Source: Thoreauomyces humboldtii
Lineage: Eukaryota; Chytridiomycota; Chytridiomycetes; Spizellomycetales; Powellomycetaceae
DNA length: 30,572 nucleotides
Assembly: GCA_027596035.1 (NCBI GenBank)
Contig: JADGJA010000203.1
Span: forward strand, 1-30,572
Direction: 5' to 3'
Of this stretch, positions 9,709 to 20,855 are shown piece after piece. Each line of letters begins with the position of its first letter. Positions within the stretch are counted from its first letter, which is position 1. Made by a program: the position numbers and the translations under genes. The notes under the pieces were generated by a model. It made no database searches, was not told the DNA's origin, and was given only the letters and a program-made list of their open reading frames with translations.

Positions 9709-9834
9709 CCGACGAGCACCTTGGGACAAGCGGCATGTGTCCCGCACGTCCACCCCTCGCTTCGTCGGCTTCCGACAAGCACCTTGGGACAAGCGGCATG
9801 TGTTCCGCGCGTCCACCCCTCGCCTCGTCGGCAG
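9709..9834. repeat. 63-bp tandem duplication, two diverged copies
   Basis: Copy one spans 9709-9771 and copy two 9772-9834. Both carry gagcacc/aagcacc followed by ttgggacaagcggcatgtgt and cacccctcgc. They differ by a handful of substitutions and no indel. 63 is a multiple of three, so frames stay open across both copies, which explains the short open frames here. No coding function is recognised. Confidence 0.85.
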
Positions 9835-9932
9835 ATCGGACGTGCACCTACCACGGACGGACAGGAAGATATCTGTCTAACCATTCAATCACATCGACGC
9901 TTCGATGACCATCTCTCTATTGAGGGGAGACG

Positions 9933-10120
9933 CTCAAGGGGAGTGTCGAGAAAGCTTCTCAGTTCAAGGGGAGTGTTGAGACTCTCGTCGTTGGATAAAT
10001 TGTCGAACCTTTTCTTCCCTATATAAGCGAGAGAACCTTTTCCTCTCTCGCTGATCTTTATGCAATTCCGGATCGTACACCACCCTTCAGATTCCCGTGG
10101 AGCCTTGGTGGTCTCTACAA
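9933..10120 (+). mobile_element. LTR-like remnant (Ty1/copia-style end)
   Basis: Two copies, 30 bp apart (9933 and 9963), read ctcaaggggagtgtcgag and ttcaaggggagtgttgag. A purine tract followed by tgttgag is what one sees at the polypurine tract/3' LTR junction of many copia elements. Downstream lie a TATATAA box (10020-10026), an 8-bp inverted repeat gcgagaga/tctctcgc (10027-10034 and 10044-10051), and a possible LTR end tctctaca at 10112-10119. No gag or pol sequence is present in the window, so at most this is a solo or truncated LTR. The target-site duplication is not clean. Confidence 0.35.
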
Positions 10121-10577
10121 GGGAGAGGGTGCCGCCGCCACACAAAACGCTGGGAACCAACACTTCCATTTACCGTGCCCTCGGCTCGAGATAGATCCTT
10201 CAAACTTAAAAAGCAAGCCACTATCTGTTCTGAGCTCGCCTGCCGGCTGCCAAGTATCGGGCAGGGGCTGGGGGCAGGGGGGACTTGCCTGTTCCCACGG
10301 TCGATAGATGGGCAACAGATCTGGGGCGAGCAGGCGGTCACCTGAAATATGTGACGGTCCGAATGAAAAAGAAAATCGTGAATTGTGATGGCGTATCCAA
10401 AGCGTAAGCGGAATAGCACCCTTCTCCCGTTTCGAGTAGATGAAGGAGACTACAAAAGGCTGATGGGCTACGCTAAAGCTACATGCCTCCCACCTCCTAC
10501 TTGAGGAAGTCGAGACGTTGCAGTCCAATCGAAAGATCCAAAAAACGAGAAAGCCGGCAGGACCCGTAAGGTCAAGC

Positions 10578-12332
10578 TCAATCCAAACCGAAGCGCTCGG
10601 GAAGGAAGACGGGCGCTAGAAGCGTCCACCTGCAAGCCAAATCGTTAGTCAGAAAACGACCCATTTCTGTGGAGATCTGTGCGACGTACCCATAGAGGGC
10701 AAGAACGACCCAGCTAGAAACCACCTTGACCCAGACAGCACCCATACTTTTTCCAACTACAGAAACGCCATCCGTCTTATCGACGTAGTTCCACTAAAGG
10801 CAAGAATCAGTGGCTATCGTAGGGAGCAGACCAAAACTAAGTTCCAAGACGTACGGCAGTCATGAGCATCGCAAGGTACATAGATGCAAGACAGAAGATG
10901 AAGTGGAAAAACGAGTAGTTGTACTGCACACCGTCCTTCTCGTCATCGCTTGGTGGGCCGAATCGGCTATCATCCCCGTCGTCGTCATCATGTTCATTCA
11001 AAGCACTCGACGGAAGGGCACCGCTATCGACCGCGGAGCGGAGATGAGAAGATCCCCTCGGTTGTTCCGTGACAAGTGGCAGAGATGATTCGTCGTCGCC
11101 TCCGCTAAGTGCGACACTGTTGGTTGCTGCGCGCGTGGTGCTGTATGCCAACGCGATGAAGGTAAACACAGTACCGAGGACGATGGTCGTAGTCTGCGTC
11201 TTTTCGCTCTGGTTGGTCGGGTTGCAGACTTTGCCCCCCTCCTCTCCCGGTTCCGAGACGATGGCGCTCGCGATCAGGTACGTGGCATATATGGTGATCA
11301 TGGCGGCTTGGGCAAGGCCGTTCTTCGCGTTGGCTTCCTGGACCACCGGGAGGACAGATAGACACGAGACAATGACGCACAGGATGAGGTTGAACGATAT
11401 AAAGAATTGATTGAGCTTGCAGGAGCTGCTGCCGAACCAGGCGAACATCACACCGGTGAGAGACAGGGCGAGTGCAAACGCTCCGAAAGTGATGACCAGC
11501 AGCAGACCAAGGAAACGCTTGTCTTCGTATTCTTCCCATTTTTCTGGAAAGTGCACATGCATGAGATTCGGAAAAGATGCAGGGTGAAATTTCGAGGGCC
11601 ACGTACCAAGGAGTGTCTCGCTGAATGTGTGCGCGAAGTCCACCAGGAGAACGATTTGCACCAGGATAAAGAGGAAGGCTCCCGGCATGTCGATGTAGTG
11701 ACCGATGAACATGAAGGCCTCGTTCGGGATGAAGAATCCTAAGACAACTAAGCCGGCCCACGCGAGGAGCTTCCAGGCCCAGTAGCCATTCTGAATAGCG
11801 GAGCGAAAATCTTTGCTACTCTTCACGTCATACATCAAGGCGGACATGAACAAATGCTGCACGGGACGAAGACAAGATGAGATCAATTTCGGGGAGCGAT
11901 TGAAAATGCTGAGCAGCACTTACAAATAGGGTGGTAGCGAAGCATATTCGATACACCGCCAAGTTGCCGTAGCACTCTCCTTGGCGACATTTCAACTTGA
12001 GATACCCGTGTGACACCCCTTCTAACTTGCTCTCTGCCCATCCTGATTGCATCAACCACGACAGCAAGCCCGTCAGAACAAACATGAACCTGCATCAGAT
12101 CGTCAGTCAGGAAAAGGCGTATGGCGTCAGAGTATGCAGCTCCTCACCCGTAGCCAACTCGTGTAGCGGTGGAGCTACATGGAAGAGGGATATTAGTATC
12201 AGCATTCAATTTTCGAGAGAATCAAGAACATGCGAACCTCCGCGAGCCGCACAGCTTGCAAAAACAGTTGCATGCCGTTTTACCGAAACAACAGGCAGCC
12301 TCAGTGGCAAAGCAGGTCAGCACACCCCCCAT
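10578..12332 (-). CDS. TMS1: Serine incorporator family membrane protein (SERINC/TMS1)
   Basis: Polytopic membrane protein of the TMS1/SERINC family, associated with serine-derived lipids and lipid scrambling in ER, Golgi, vacuole or plasma membrane. Seven exons on the minus strand: 12238-12332, 12148-12174, 11924-12089, 11607-11856, 10855-11543, 10690-10793 and 10578-10629. Phases agree and give 460 aa. It begins MGGVLTCFATEAACCCFGKT-like Cys-rich sequence, then SSTATRVGYGFMFVLTG. Conserved family blocks follow: AVYRICFATTLFHLFM, SAIQNGYWAWKLLAW, FFIPNEAFMFI, GAFLFILVQIVLLVDFAH, CNPT near the variable loop, and the end FHFIFCLASMYLAMLMTAWNY, SSWVVLALYGWTLLAPVFLP. About ten hydrophobic helices are visible. 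An acidic-serine loop (NEHDDDDGDDS) lies before the last helices. The second exon is only 27 nt. The gene is divergent from the prolyl-tRNA synthetase. Confidence 0.93.
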
Positions 12333-12579
12333 TACGACGATTCGGTCTCACAAGCCGAAATGAGATTCGGGCAGACAGCACAAGGGTTCCTCGCGGCGAC
12401 CTAAGATGAAGGAACGAAAGGTGGAAGTCGCGAATGCGTCGAAAGTTGTTTGGAGGCGGTGGGCAGAGTCAATCTGAACCAAACGTGGCCCCCCAGTTGA
12501 TTGTCATCGCCTTGCAGTTTCCTAGGGCTCTGGGCGGAAACCCTACGGTCCTCTGCTCTAAACTTTTTCCTCGGCAGGC
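12333..12579. promoter_or_regulatory. Divergent promoter between SERINC and prolyl-tRNA synthetase
   Basis: Only 247 bp separate the two ATGs, so the promoters must be shared or overlapping. A telobox-like aaaccctac word lies at 12538-12546. A C/T-rich run with a possible acceptor (ctttttcctcggcag) ends just before the synthetase ATG, so a non-coding 5' exon is possible. Confidence 0.5.
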
Positions 12580-14496
12580 ATGGCTGGCAACACCGCAATC
12601 GGCAACAAGATGCATCCTTCACTTCTAACATCCTGCTGCAGGAGCCGGGCGAGGCCGGTACCATCGCCATCTATCGTCCTCCCGTCACGGAGACAGTCTA
12701 CTTATTCGCAAGTCATACCACGACAGCAACGTCTTTCCCGGCTCCTCACTCCCACCCTCAAAAAGGATACCTCTTATGCCGCAGCTCAAATAGCGGTCAG
12801 CCATGATCTCCTTCTTCGGGGAGGTTTCATTCGTCAGGTGCATCACAACGATCTCGGGGAAAAACTCAGAGTTGCTATCCAGTGCTGATTTGCCTGAGGC
12901 AGTCCTCGGCAGGCATGTACACATTCCTTCCGCTAGGGCTTCGCGTCCTGTCCAAGCTGGAAAAGATCATTGACGAGGAAATGCAAAATGTGGGTATGTG
13001 ACCTGATTACCATACGACGTACACAGTGCCTGGTAGGGGAATCATGAAAAACTCTGACCGACCTTGCGATCTAGATGGTCAAAAGATATCGATGCCTTGT
13101 ATCTTATCGTCAGACGGGTGGAAGAAGACAGGCCGGTGGGAGACGACCGGAGCGGAGATGTTCAAAGTGAAGGACCGCAAGGGAAGCGAATTTTGTCTTG
13201 CTCCAACCCACGAGGAGGAGATAACTTCGCTCGTCGCGTCCGAGATATCCTCTTGGAAGCAATTGCCGCTTCGATTGTACCAGATCGGTCGAAAGTATCG
13301 CGATGAGGCGAGGCCTCGTTCCGGCCTTCTTCGTGCTCGGGAATTCGTCATGAAAGACATGTATTCGTTCGACGCTTCTGAGGAGGCGGCTCTGGTCACT
13401 TACGAGCAGGTCCGCGGCGCGTATGATCGAATCCTGAGCAGGATTGGGATAAGCTTTGCTGCAGCGGAAGCTGATACCGGAAACATTGGAGGAACGAGGA
13501 GTCACGAGTACCATTTCCTGTCCAGTGGTAAGTTGTTCTCATGTTTACTTTGTTACCAGCATCTTCAGCAGCGTAACTGACATTCTCAAAGCTGGCGAGG
13601 ACACTGTACTGTCGTGTAGATCTTGTGGATATACTGCCAACGAGGAGAGGGCACGGGGAATCATGTCGGCAGCAGCTTCCTGCCAATCGGTCCGTGTCAC
13701 ACTGGGAACTCCAGGCGACCGTGCGCCTCCCAAATACGCAGCTGTGAAGATTCCATCAGGCCGGAGCGTCAACCTGACAAAGTTGAAGCAACATCCATTA
13801 CTCAAGCCCTTCGAGTTGGCGCTATTGGAGAAAGCATTTGACGGGACGGCAGACTTCGAACTGGCGGATGCGTCCATCGCGAATGCTACAGAGACCGACG
13901 CGGGTCTTGTTGGAGACTTCCTGACGATCTTGGAAGGCGATATCTGCCCGACCCAAGGCTGCGGCACTCCACTAGGTTCCCATCGAGCCATCGAGATTGG
14001 GCACACATTCTTCCTTGGAACCCGCTACTCTGCCGTGCTGAACGCAACGATCAAGGACCCGCATCAAAAAGTGATTCCAATCCAAATGGGATGCTACGGT
14101 ATTGGGGTGACGCGAACGGTTGCGGCGGTCGTGGAAGCCAGCCACGACGATGAGGGTATCAAGTGGCCGGTTGCCCTTGCGCCGTTCCGGGCGTGTGTAG
14201 TGCTGGCTCCCGTGGGAGTCAAGGCGGGGCCGAAGGAAAAGGAGGCAACTGAGAAGGTGGGGGCTGTAGTCTGCGACGTGATGCACCGTTGGACGAGGGG
14301 AGATAGCGTAGTAGATGACAGAGAGGGTCTGAGCGTCGGGTTCAAGGTAAAGGACGCTAGGCTGGTTGGATACCCGCTTCTCGTAGTTGTCGGCAAGAAG
14401 GCAGTCGAGGGGCTCGTGGAGGTGCACCGCAGAGGGAGTGGCAGAATGGAGCTCGTCGCAGTAGACAAGCTCGAGGCTTTCCTGCAAGTTGATTAG
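12580..14496 (+). CDS. PARS2: Prolyl-tRNA synthetase, bacterial/mitochondrial type
   Basis: Charges tRNA-Pro, here probably in mitochondria. Four exons: 12580-12837, 12903-12993, 13075-13527 and 13592-14496, giving 568 aa. The N terminus is rich in Arg/Ser/Thr with almost no acids ([20 protein letters not shown]), as in a mitochondrial targeting peptide; starts at 12580 or 12610 are both possible. The class II catalytic core shows [26 protein letters not shown], the motif 2 region [12 protein letters not shown] and [33 protein letters not shown] (first 20 and last part), and motif 3 [14 protein letters not shown]. The C-terminal anticodon-binding domain ends with [21 protein letters not shown] shortened editing (INS) region with [10 protein letters not shown] and [13 protein letters not shown] is visible. 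The family fit is essentially complete. Confidence 0.93.
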
Positions 14497-14747
14497 ACCT
14501 TTTCGGCATCACAACGGGCTGCGACAGCAGGAACCCTAAGCCTTATGTAGTCTCTCCACAACAAGCTCGCGCAAGACTCTTTCCGTCAACCTTTTCACTT
14601 CGGAAGCAAGCAGACCTTGCTGAACGTCAGCTCTCACCGCACGAGTCAACACAACACGACAACAACTCCTCGTCCCGTCGGGCCAACGCCTTCAGCTAAT
14701 ACCCAGATCACCTTTCGCCAGCTTTTTACATATACGCAACCATATAC
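14497..14747. other. Intergenic: promoter/leader of the GT92-like gene
   Basis: No gene is seen. An in-frame TAA lies at about 14698-14700, and no ATG follows it in the glycosyltransferase frame before the hydrophobic anchor. Acceptors such as cccag (to 14706) and gccag (to 14720) would allow an upstream coding exon, which I could not find. Confidence 0.4.
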
Positions 14748-16034
14748 GTGCGGGGTTTCACCCGGTTGAGGGCGACGTCGCGGGTCATTAGGGCGGCCGT
14801 GCTCGTTCTCGTCTTCTCAGGGTCACTTCTTCTATGGCGGTCGAGCATTTATTCCCACTTGCCTGACCTGTGCGGACCGCGGCGCCTCGCCGACTCGATC
14901 ACTTTATCCTATTCCAAAGCTCTAACGGAATGCCGGAGGATTGTGGATTCTAGCAACGAGCTTGGCCAAAGCGCTTCTTCTGGGAATTTCCTGGGCGTCG
15001 ACGAAAGCAACCAACGTGCGGAGGGCGCGAGCAGACTCGCAAAGCTGGAAAATGAGGATCTGGACACACCTCTCCCGTGCGTGGACATGCTGAGGCGAGT
15101 CGCCGCGAATCACCCGCGCCTTGACCAGTCACGAAAAGACCTCGTCAGCCTCATCACCACCACCATGACGAAGCGGTCTCAGCTTGCTTATGAAAAGCGT
15201 CTCGCTGCAGCTCTTCTCCATCTTCCATCAGCCACGGTGTTAAAAAAGCGACTTTACAAGCATCAGGTCTGCTGGAAGGATGGGGCGGACGAGAAAGGCA
15301 CTTATGCTGTGTGCGCCATCCAGCAATCTACGGGTCCCTTCATTCAAGAGTGGCTCACTCACCAACTGCTCCTCGGAGCAGAAAAGATCTACCTGTACGA
15401 CAACAGCGAATTGGGCACCGTTGGGTGGGCTCACTTCATGCGCGCGGTGCAGCCTTTCATGGAACTTGGCCTCGTCGAAATCGTTCCTTGGTGGATCCAG
15501 GGGTCAGCAAATTCCTATCAACAGGTCGAGGCTCAAAGGGATTGCTTCGAGCGAGCTCGACCGCATTTCAAATGGCTCGCCTTCATCGACACGGATGAGT
15601 ATCCTGTGATCCATGAACCGCATACGACGTGCATGAACAGGTTTCTCTCCTCCCTTCCCGACGACCAGGGTGGACTCGTCCTCCGGTGGCGTGGGTTCGC
15701 TCCCTTGGGCCAGGCCGTCCACGATCACGACAAGCTCTTCCTCGAGCAGTACCGATACGAGGCAAAGCACAAGTCGTTTGCCTACTTGAAGTCCATCGTC
15801 AACGTGAATCGAACGGAAGGGGTACTTCACGCTCATAAAGCAACGTATCGGCACGGGTTCGTTCCCAAAGACGCGGGGGGAAACGTGGTCGACGAGTGGT
15901 GGTTTCCGGACAGGGTGCCTAAGGACGCTCACAAGCATATGGAGCTGAGACATTACTGGGCAAGGGATCTGCAGACAGGTCTTTATGAGAAGGTGAGAAG
16001 ACCACGAGTTTTGAAGAACGAAGATCACCTCTGA
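14748..16034 (+). CDS. GT92-like (DUF23) type II membrane glycosyltransferase
   Basis: About 428 aa, no internal intron needed. A short basic N terminus precedes one hydrophobic anchor (AAVLVLVFSGSLLLW), typical of Golgi type II enzymes. The catalytic part begins with YAVCAIQQSTGPFIQEWLTH and HQLLLGAEKIYLYDNSE, matching the opening of GT92/DUF23 domains. Then come QVEAQRDCFERARPHFKWLA, the DxD-like FIDTDEYPVI metal/nucleotide-sugar site, GGLVLRWRGFAPLG, KSIVNVNR and HAHKATYR; a late HYWARD block precedes the stop. GT92 enzymes in animals transfer galactose to glycan cores; the substrate here is unknown. The start is uncertain: no in-frame ATG lies before the anchor, so the given start is a GTG, and a spliced 5' exon or a sequence error is more likely than real GTG initiation. 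Confidence 0.75.
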   Translation: MRGFTRLRATSRVIRAAVLVLVFSGSLLLWRSSIYSHLPDLCGPRRLADSITLSYSKALTECRRIVDSSNELGQSASSGNFLGVDESNQRAEGASRLAKLENEDLDTPLPCVDMLRRVAANHPRLDQSRKDLVSLITTTMTKRSQLAYEKRLAAALLHLPSATVLKKRLYKHQVCWKDGADEKGTYAVCAIQQSTGPFIQEWLTHQLLLGAEKIYLYDNSELGTVGWAHFMRAVQPFMELGLVEIVPWWIQGSANSYQQVEAQRDCFERARPHFKWLAFIDTDEYPVIHEPHTTCMNRFLSSLPDDQGGLVLRWRGFAPLGQAVHDHDKLFLEQYRYEAKHKSFAYLKSIVNVNRTEGVLHAHKATYRHGFVPKDAGGNVVDEWWFPDRVPKDAHKHMELRHYWARDLQTGLYEKVRRPRVLKNEDHL

Positions 16035-16702
16035 TTCCGAGGTCCTGTTCTCTCAACAAAGGTCTGTGGAACTGGCACGGAAAGGGTCGCCTTTTCGAAG
16101 GAGCGTGCAAGCGTCCTTTTCGACCTCATCTCGGATGGTTGTTGCACCAAGATCGACGAGCCAACGCGGCACGACAAGCTTTTGAGAAAGGTCCTTTTTG
16201 GTTAGGAAGCGGCTGTATTTTTGGCGCGTATCCGTGGCGGCGTAGGTAGAGGGCCGGACACACCCTATCACATTTAATCTGTATAAAGCCTCCCTGACCC
16301 TCCAATTTTGGTGCACACCATGTAGTGTGTTGGCTATAATTCGATCCTCCGAAGTCGGGTATCCTGTCCTTTCTGACCATTTCTGACCGAACGGGCTCTT
16401 GTCGCAAACACTCCCGACAACCATACAGATGAGCCGGCGAACCGGGTAAGCGCTTGAGCACCCACCCTTTCTCGCGTCGAGAACCGCGGCAATCTTCTTC
16501 TCGGAATATTGGTCTGAGAGTCCTTGCCTGCTATCCGTTTTCCCGACGTCTGAAGCGTTAACTAGCGATCGAGGCAAACCGCCATACGGATGCGACGAAC
16601 GGTCCGCGAGGCTGTCGACCAACGCACGAGAATGAGAGCGAGAGAGAGAGAGAGAGAGAGAGAGTAAAAGGTCCTCATATGAGGTGATTACCCTCAATGC
16701 TT
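16035..16702. other. Convergent 3' region of GT92-like and UVRAG genes
   Basis: Both neighbours end here, so this should hold two 3' UTRs. A long open frame on the minus strand (16053-16697) has no ATG near its upstream end and no recognisable motif; I treat it as chance. A (GA)n microsatellite sits at 16640-16664. Confidence 0.45.
16640..16664. repeat. (GA)12 microsatellite
   Basis: A pure GA run of 25 bases lies 60 bp from the stop codon of the UVRAG gene. A second GA run lies upstream of the same gene at 18648-18664. Confidence 0.9.
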
Positions 16703-18560
16703 CTAGTCTGCACCAAGAGCCTCGCCGTTGACATCCATTTGCCCGATTCCCGTCAGGAACGCGTTGACGGTCGGAACAGCCAGACCCCCATCCTCGCGAC
16801 CGTCAACTTGCCCAGCGGTACGAGGACTCGTTGATTCGTCATCTTGAGCTGGCTCTCCGCAATCCCAAGCGCGGACAGCCTCTATAACGGCCCGGAGGTT
16901 GGCGAGCGTATGTCTCAGGTTCGAGACGGTAAGATGCAGATGATTCATGGTCTGCTCGATATTCTTGTTGAGCAGGAACACAGCATAGTCGAATCTCAGA
17001 CGCTCAACCCCTCGAGCGTACAGCGGAAAGACCTTGCTCCCCGCGTAATGCTCTGACACAGCGTCGCTGATCGAGGAACGGGAAGACATGCATCGCAGTG
17101 GGTATCGGAGGGGGAGATGGAGGTAAAGTGCGATCATGGAGAGGAGGTGACTCACGAAACCGAGGGCGGTGGCTATCGTGTCGTCGTCGTGACCCACGAA
17201 CTCCGAATCTGGGAGTCGTATGCCACGGATGGACAAGAGTGTTTTGTTGTTGTGACTGTTGATAGGCGGGGAAGGGTCTCGGGTGATAGGGTATATGGAA
17301 GCGACACCGAGGATAAGACTTCGTTGTCGAACCTTGATGCATCTCTGGAGGTCTTCGAGGCTTCGTGGCTGGTCTCCCAGCGATGCCGAGCGCGCGTCCA
17401 AGGAATCCATTGCAGCGTCGTTGGACGCCCACTCTGCGTGCAGCTGCTTCCGGTCAGCAGTTGACGTCGTACGGAGGTTGGCGAGTTGAGACCGGAGGTC
17501 TTCCACAGCACGTGTACCGCGTTCTATGCTTCGCTGAAGATCTTCCTGTCTCAGAGCAGATATGGCCGCCTGGTCACGAAGGTCGCTCGAGGTTTGCTGC
17601 CGTGCGAGGATCTCATCTCCCTTTGCCACCAGCGCTTGAACGTCGTGATGCAGGGCTGACGCTTCCTTTTGCGTGACAATGATTGCTAGCAGCATGCCGA
17701 ACGTATACGAATCGATTGCTGCTGCCGCCTCTGGTCGAACCTGCGGAAGAGGTTCAACATTCTCAACGTGAGGTTCCGAATCAACGAGGTAGTAGCCGTC
17801 CTCCATGGTGACAACTATTGCGTTCACAGATGCTTCCATCCCGAACTCCCCGACCTTTGGCCCCATGTATTGGAGATCCTGCAATCGAACGGTTCTCTGT
17901 AAGCTCTGTCGGTAGGCGAGCTCATTCCGCCGCCGGACGAACACTCTGATGACAAACTCCGCTGCGGACCATTGGCTCAGTGACCATGCATCCGGTTCTA
18001 TGGCCAGCCATGTTGGATTGTTGGATAGATCGACAACTTCGCTCGTGTAAAACGGAGCATTGCTCCCATCGGCGTCGCCCGCCGGGCAGGCGAGAGAAAG
18101 CGTATAGAAAGAGCTCAGAAGATGCGCTTTGGAAGCAGATGCGACGATGCTGAATCTTTCATGAAAGAGTCGCTGGACGCTGGAGGTGCGGCGAGGACCC
18201 GACATCAATGTTTCGTGCCCCGATTTCCGCCGTCGGTGGTAGAGGTGAGAGAACACTTTCTCGCCCGAGATCGCGGAGGAATGTGCCGGCCTATCCGGTA
18301 TTGATGCAAGGACCTTCCTATCGATTGTCGGTGACGTGTCCGCCGATGCCGGCACGGTGGACAACCCGCTCTCGGTCGCGCTGGGCGTCCATGTAAGGTT
18401 TCGAGCGAAGATGCAAGTGACATTCCTGAGTCTTCGTTTTGGTGCCTGGAAGCCAAGAGAAAGTGTTGATTCAGCAAGTAGTTCGGTGAACACATCTCCG
18501 AACGAGACTTACGTGTAAGGATGGCGATGTACAGACGTTTGGCGGTGATCTATCCGTCAT
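16703..18560 (-). CDS. UVRAG: UVRAG/Vps38-type subunit of the class III PI3-kinase complex II
   Basis: Autophagy/endosome protein that joins Vps34, Vps15 and Beclin1/Atg6. Two exons: 18513-18560 (16 codons, MTDRSPPNVCTSPSLH) and 16703-18445, in phase, giving 596 aa. The second exon opens with PKRRLRNVTCIFARNLTW, a typical UVRAG start. A C2-like region follows (FYTLSLACPAG to EFVIRVFVRRR), then a coiled coil at about residues 275-380, and the BARA2-like C-terminal domain with RQRSLILGVASIYPI, IRGIRLPDSEFVGHDDDTIA, ALGFVSHLLSMIALYLHLPL, RYPL and VERLRFDYAVFLLNKNIEQ. These blocks are strongly conserved in UVRAG. Without the first exon an ATG within the intron at 18493 would give a slightly different N terminus; the spliced form is preferred because of the gtaagt donor and in-phase join. 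It is divergent from YggS/PROSC. Confidence 0.92.
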
Positions 18561-18888
18561 TGCCTATCGAGGGAGGCACTCCTCTACAATCGGTGCGACC
18601 GCTTTACGCGTCCGAAAATCTATCGTTCCCAAAAGCCGCTCACGGACGAGAGAGAGAGAGAGAGCACACGCGGTAGCAAGCAGGCAGGAAGTCGTACTGC
18701 GTTGAGACGCACTGCGCAAGCTTGTCGAGGAATGGTGATATGTGCTTGTTACAGAACCGTATATTTTACAAGCAACGAGAGAGGGTTGGTGTTGGACAGA
18801 GATCTCCGGCAACGTCACAGAGGAGAGGCTTTCCTCACCCCCGGCACAGCAGCCTACTGCCAGCCAAAAAGAAGGAAGCCACCGCCTA
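18561..18888. promoter_or_regulatory. Divergent promoter of UVRAG and YggS/PROSC
   Basis: The 328 bp between the two start codons contain a GA run (18648-18664) 88 bp upstream of the UVRAG ATG and nothing recognisable as a gene. GA-rich elements can be promoter motifs but here this is only a possibility. Confidence 0.45.
18648..18664. repeat. Short (GA)n run
   Basis: A 17-base pure GA run in the divergent UVRAG-YggS promoter; it mirrors the longer run at 16640-16664. Confidence 0.85.
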
Positions 18889-20214
<1,326 letters not shown>

Positions 20215-20504
20215 GATCGTACCACGACCGCTACTTCCTTTCAGTGTGTAACCTGGACTTTTGGATATCATTAATATTGGGACTGTAACTGAGAAGTGTC
20301 GCGGCCGGGTTACAGGGAAACGAGCTTTTGGAAGCCGCTTTTGCAAATCGGAACGAGAGCTCCGGCCTCATGACAGCCAAAAATAACCTCAGAATATCGA
20401 TATGCGGTTCCTGCGCGTAAACAAGTAGCCTCGTTGAGTCGGCAAAAGACCTTACAAAAATCAGCCTCTGTTTTTTACCCGAAAACCAGTAGCAGCAGTC
20501 AACC
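20215..20504. other. Intergenic: YggS 3' UTR and promoter of the eight-Cys gene
   Basis: No gene seen. Short minus-strand frames here lack any motif. Confidence 0.4.
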
Positions 20505-20855
20505 ATGTTTTTCACCTTGACACACGTTCTCGTCACCACCGCGCTCATCCTCCCGACCGCATTCTGCGCGCCAGCTCACATTAGCAGTGATTGCTCCCAG
20601 TCAGCGACCAGCAGCAGTTCGTCCCCAACGATCACTCCCTCTGTCCGCTGCATCATCGGTGGTTGCAGCAGCGAGCTTTGCGTGGATTCTGTATCTGGGG
20701 CGACATTCAGTCCATGCATCTTTCAGCCTCAGTTTGCCTGCTATACCTCGGACTCTGTCTGCCAGTACAACGTCACCACGAAAGCGTGTGGATGGAGGCA
20801 GACCAAGGCTTTGGAAGATTGCATCGCGGCAGCTGGGAAGTCGGAGCGGATCTGA
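20505..20855 (+). CDS. Small secreted eight-cysteine-cluster protein
   Basis: Intronless, 116 aa. A signal peptide (MFFTLTHVLVTTALILPTAF) is followed by a Ser/Thr/Pro-rich linker and a compact domain with eight cysteines at residues 49, 54, 59, 71, 79, 86, 95 and 106. The pattern CIIGGCSSELC, then PCIFQPQFACY, CGW and LEDC resembles the bacterial 'eight-cysteine-cluster' domain, which has the same C-x4-C-x4-C opening and P-x-F/Y-ACY core. Family resemblance is from memory of the motif, not a search. Four disulfides in an extracellular protein are expected. The function is unknown in any organism as far as I know. An intergenic stretch of 290 bp lies upstream. Confidence 0.7.
   Translation: MFFTLTHVLVTTALILPTAFCAPAHISSDCSQSATSSSSSPTITPSVRCIIGGCSSELCVDSVSGATFSPCIFQPQFACYTSDSVCQYNVTTKACGWRQTKALEDCIAAAGKSERI

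Larger units (their letters stand above)
8406..10577. other. 2.2 kb gene-poor repeat region
   Basis: Apart from the repeats, hairpin, membrane-protein remnant and LTR-like sequence listed separately, I see no gene here. Open frames are short, mostly overlap repeats, and have no recognisable motif. The stretch from 10130 to 10577 holds only the 3' flank of the SERINC gene, with no tRNA-like A/B box pair. Confidence 0.5.

Noticed and set aside
10130..10577. tRNA or other small RNA gene
   Set aside because: I looked for A-box and B-box pairs and a cloverleaf here and in other intergenic stretches and found none.
11105..11761. 218-codon minus-strand frame inside SERINC
   Set aside because: An out-of-frame shadow of the SERINC exons; His/Arg-rich with no hydrophobic helices.
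16053..16697. 214-codon open frame on the minus strand after UVRAG
   Set aside because: It opens only with a TTG, its start is in a GA microsatellite (Leu-Ser repeats), no motif is visible and it lies where two 3' UTRs should be.
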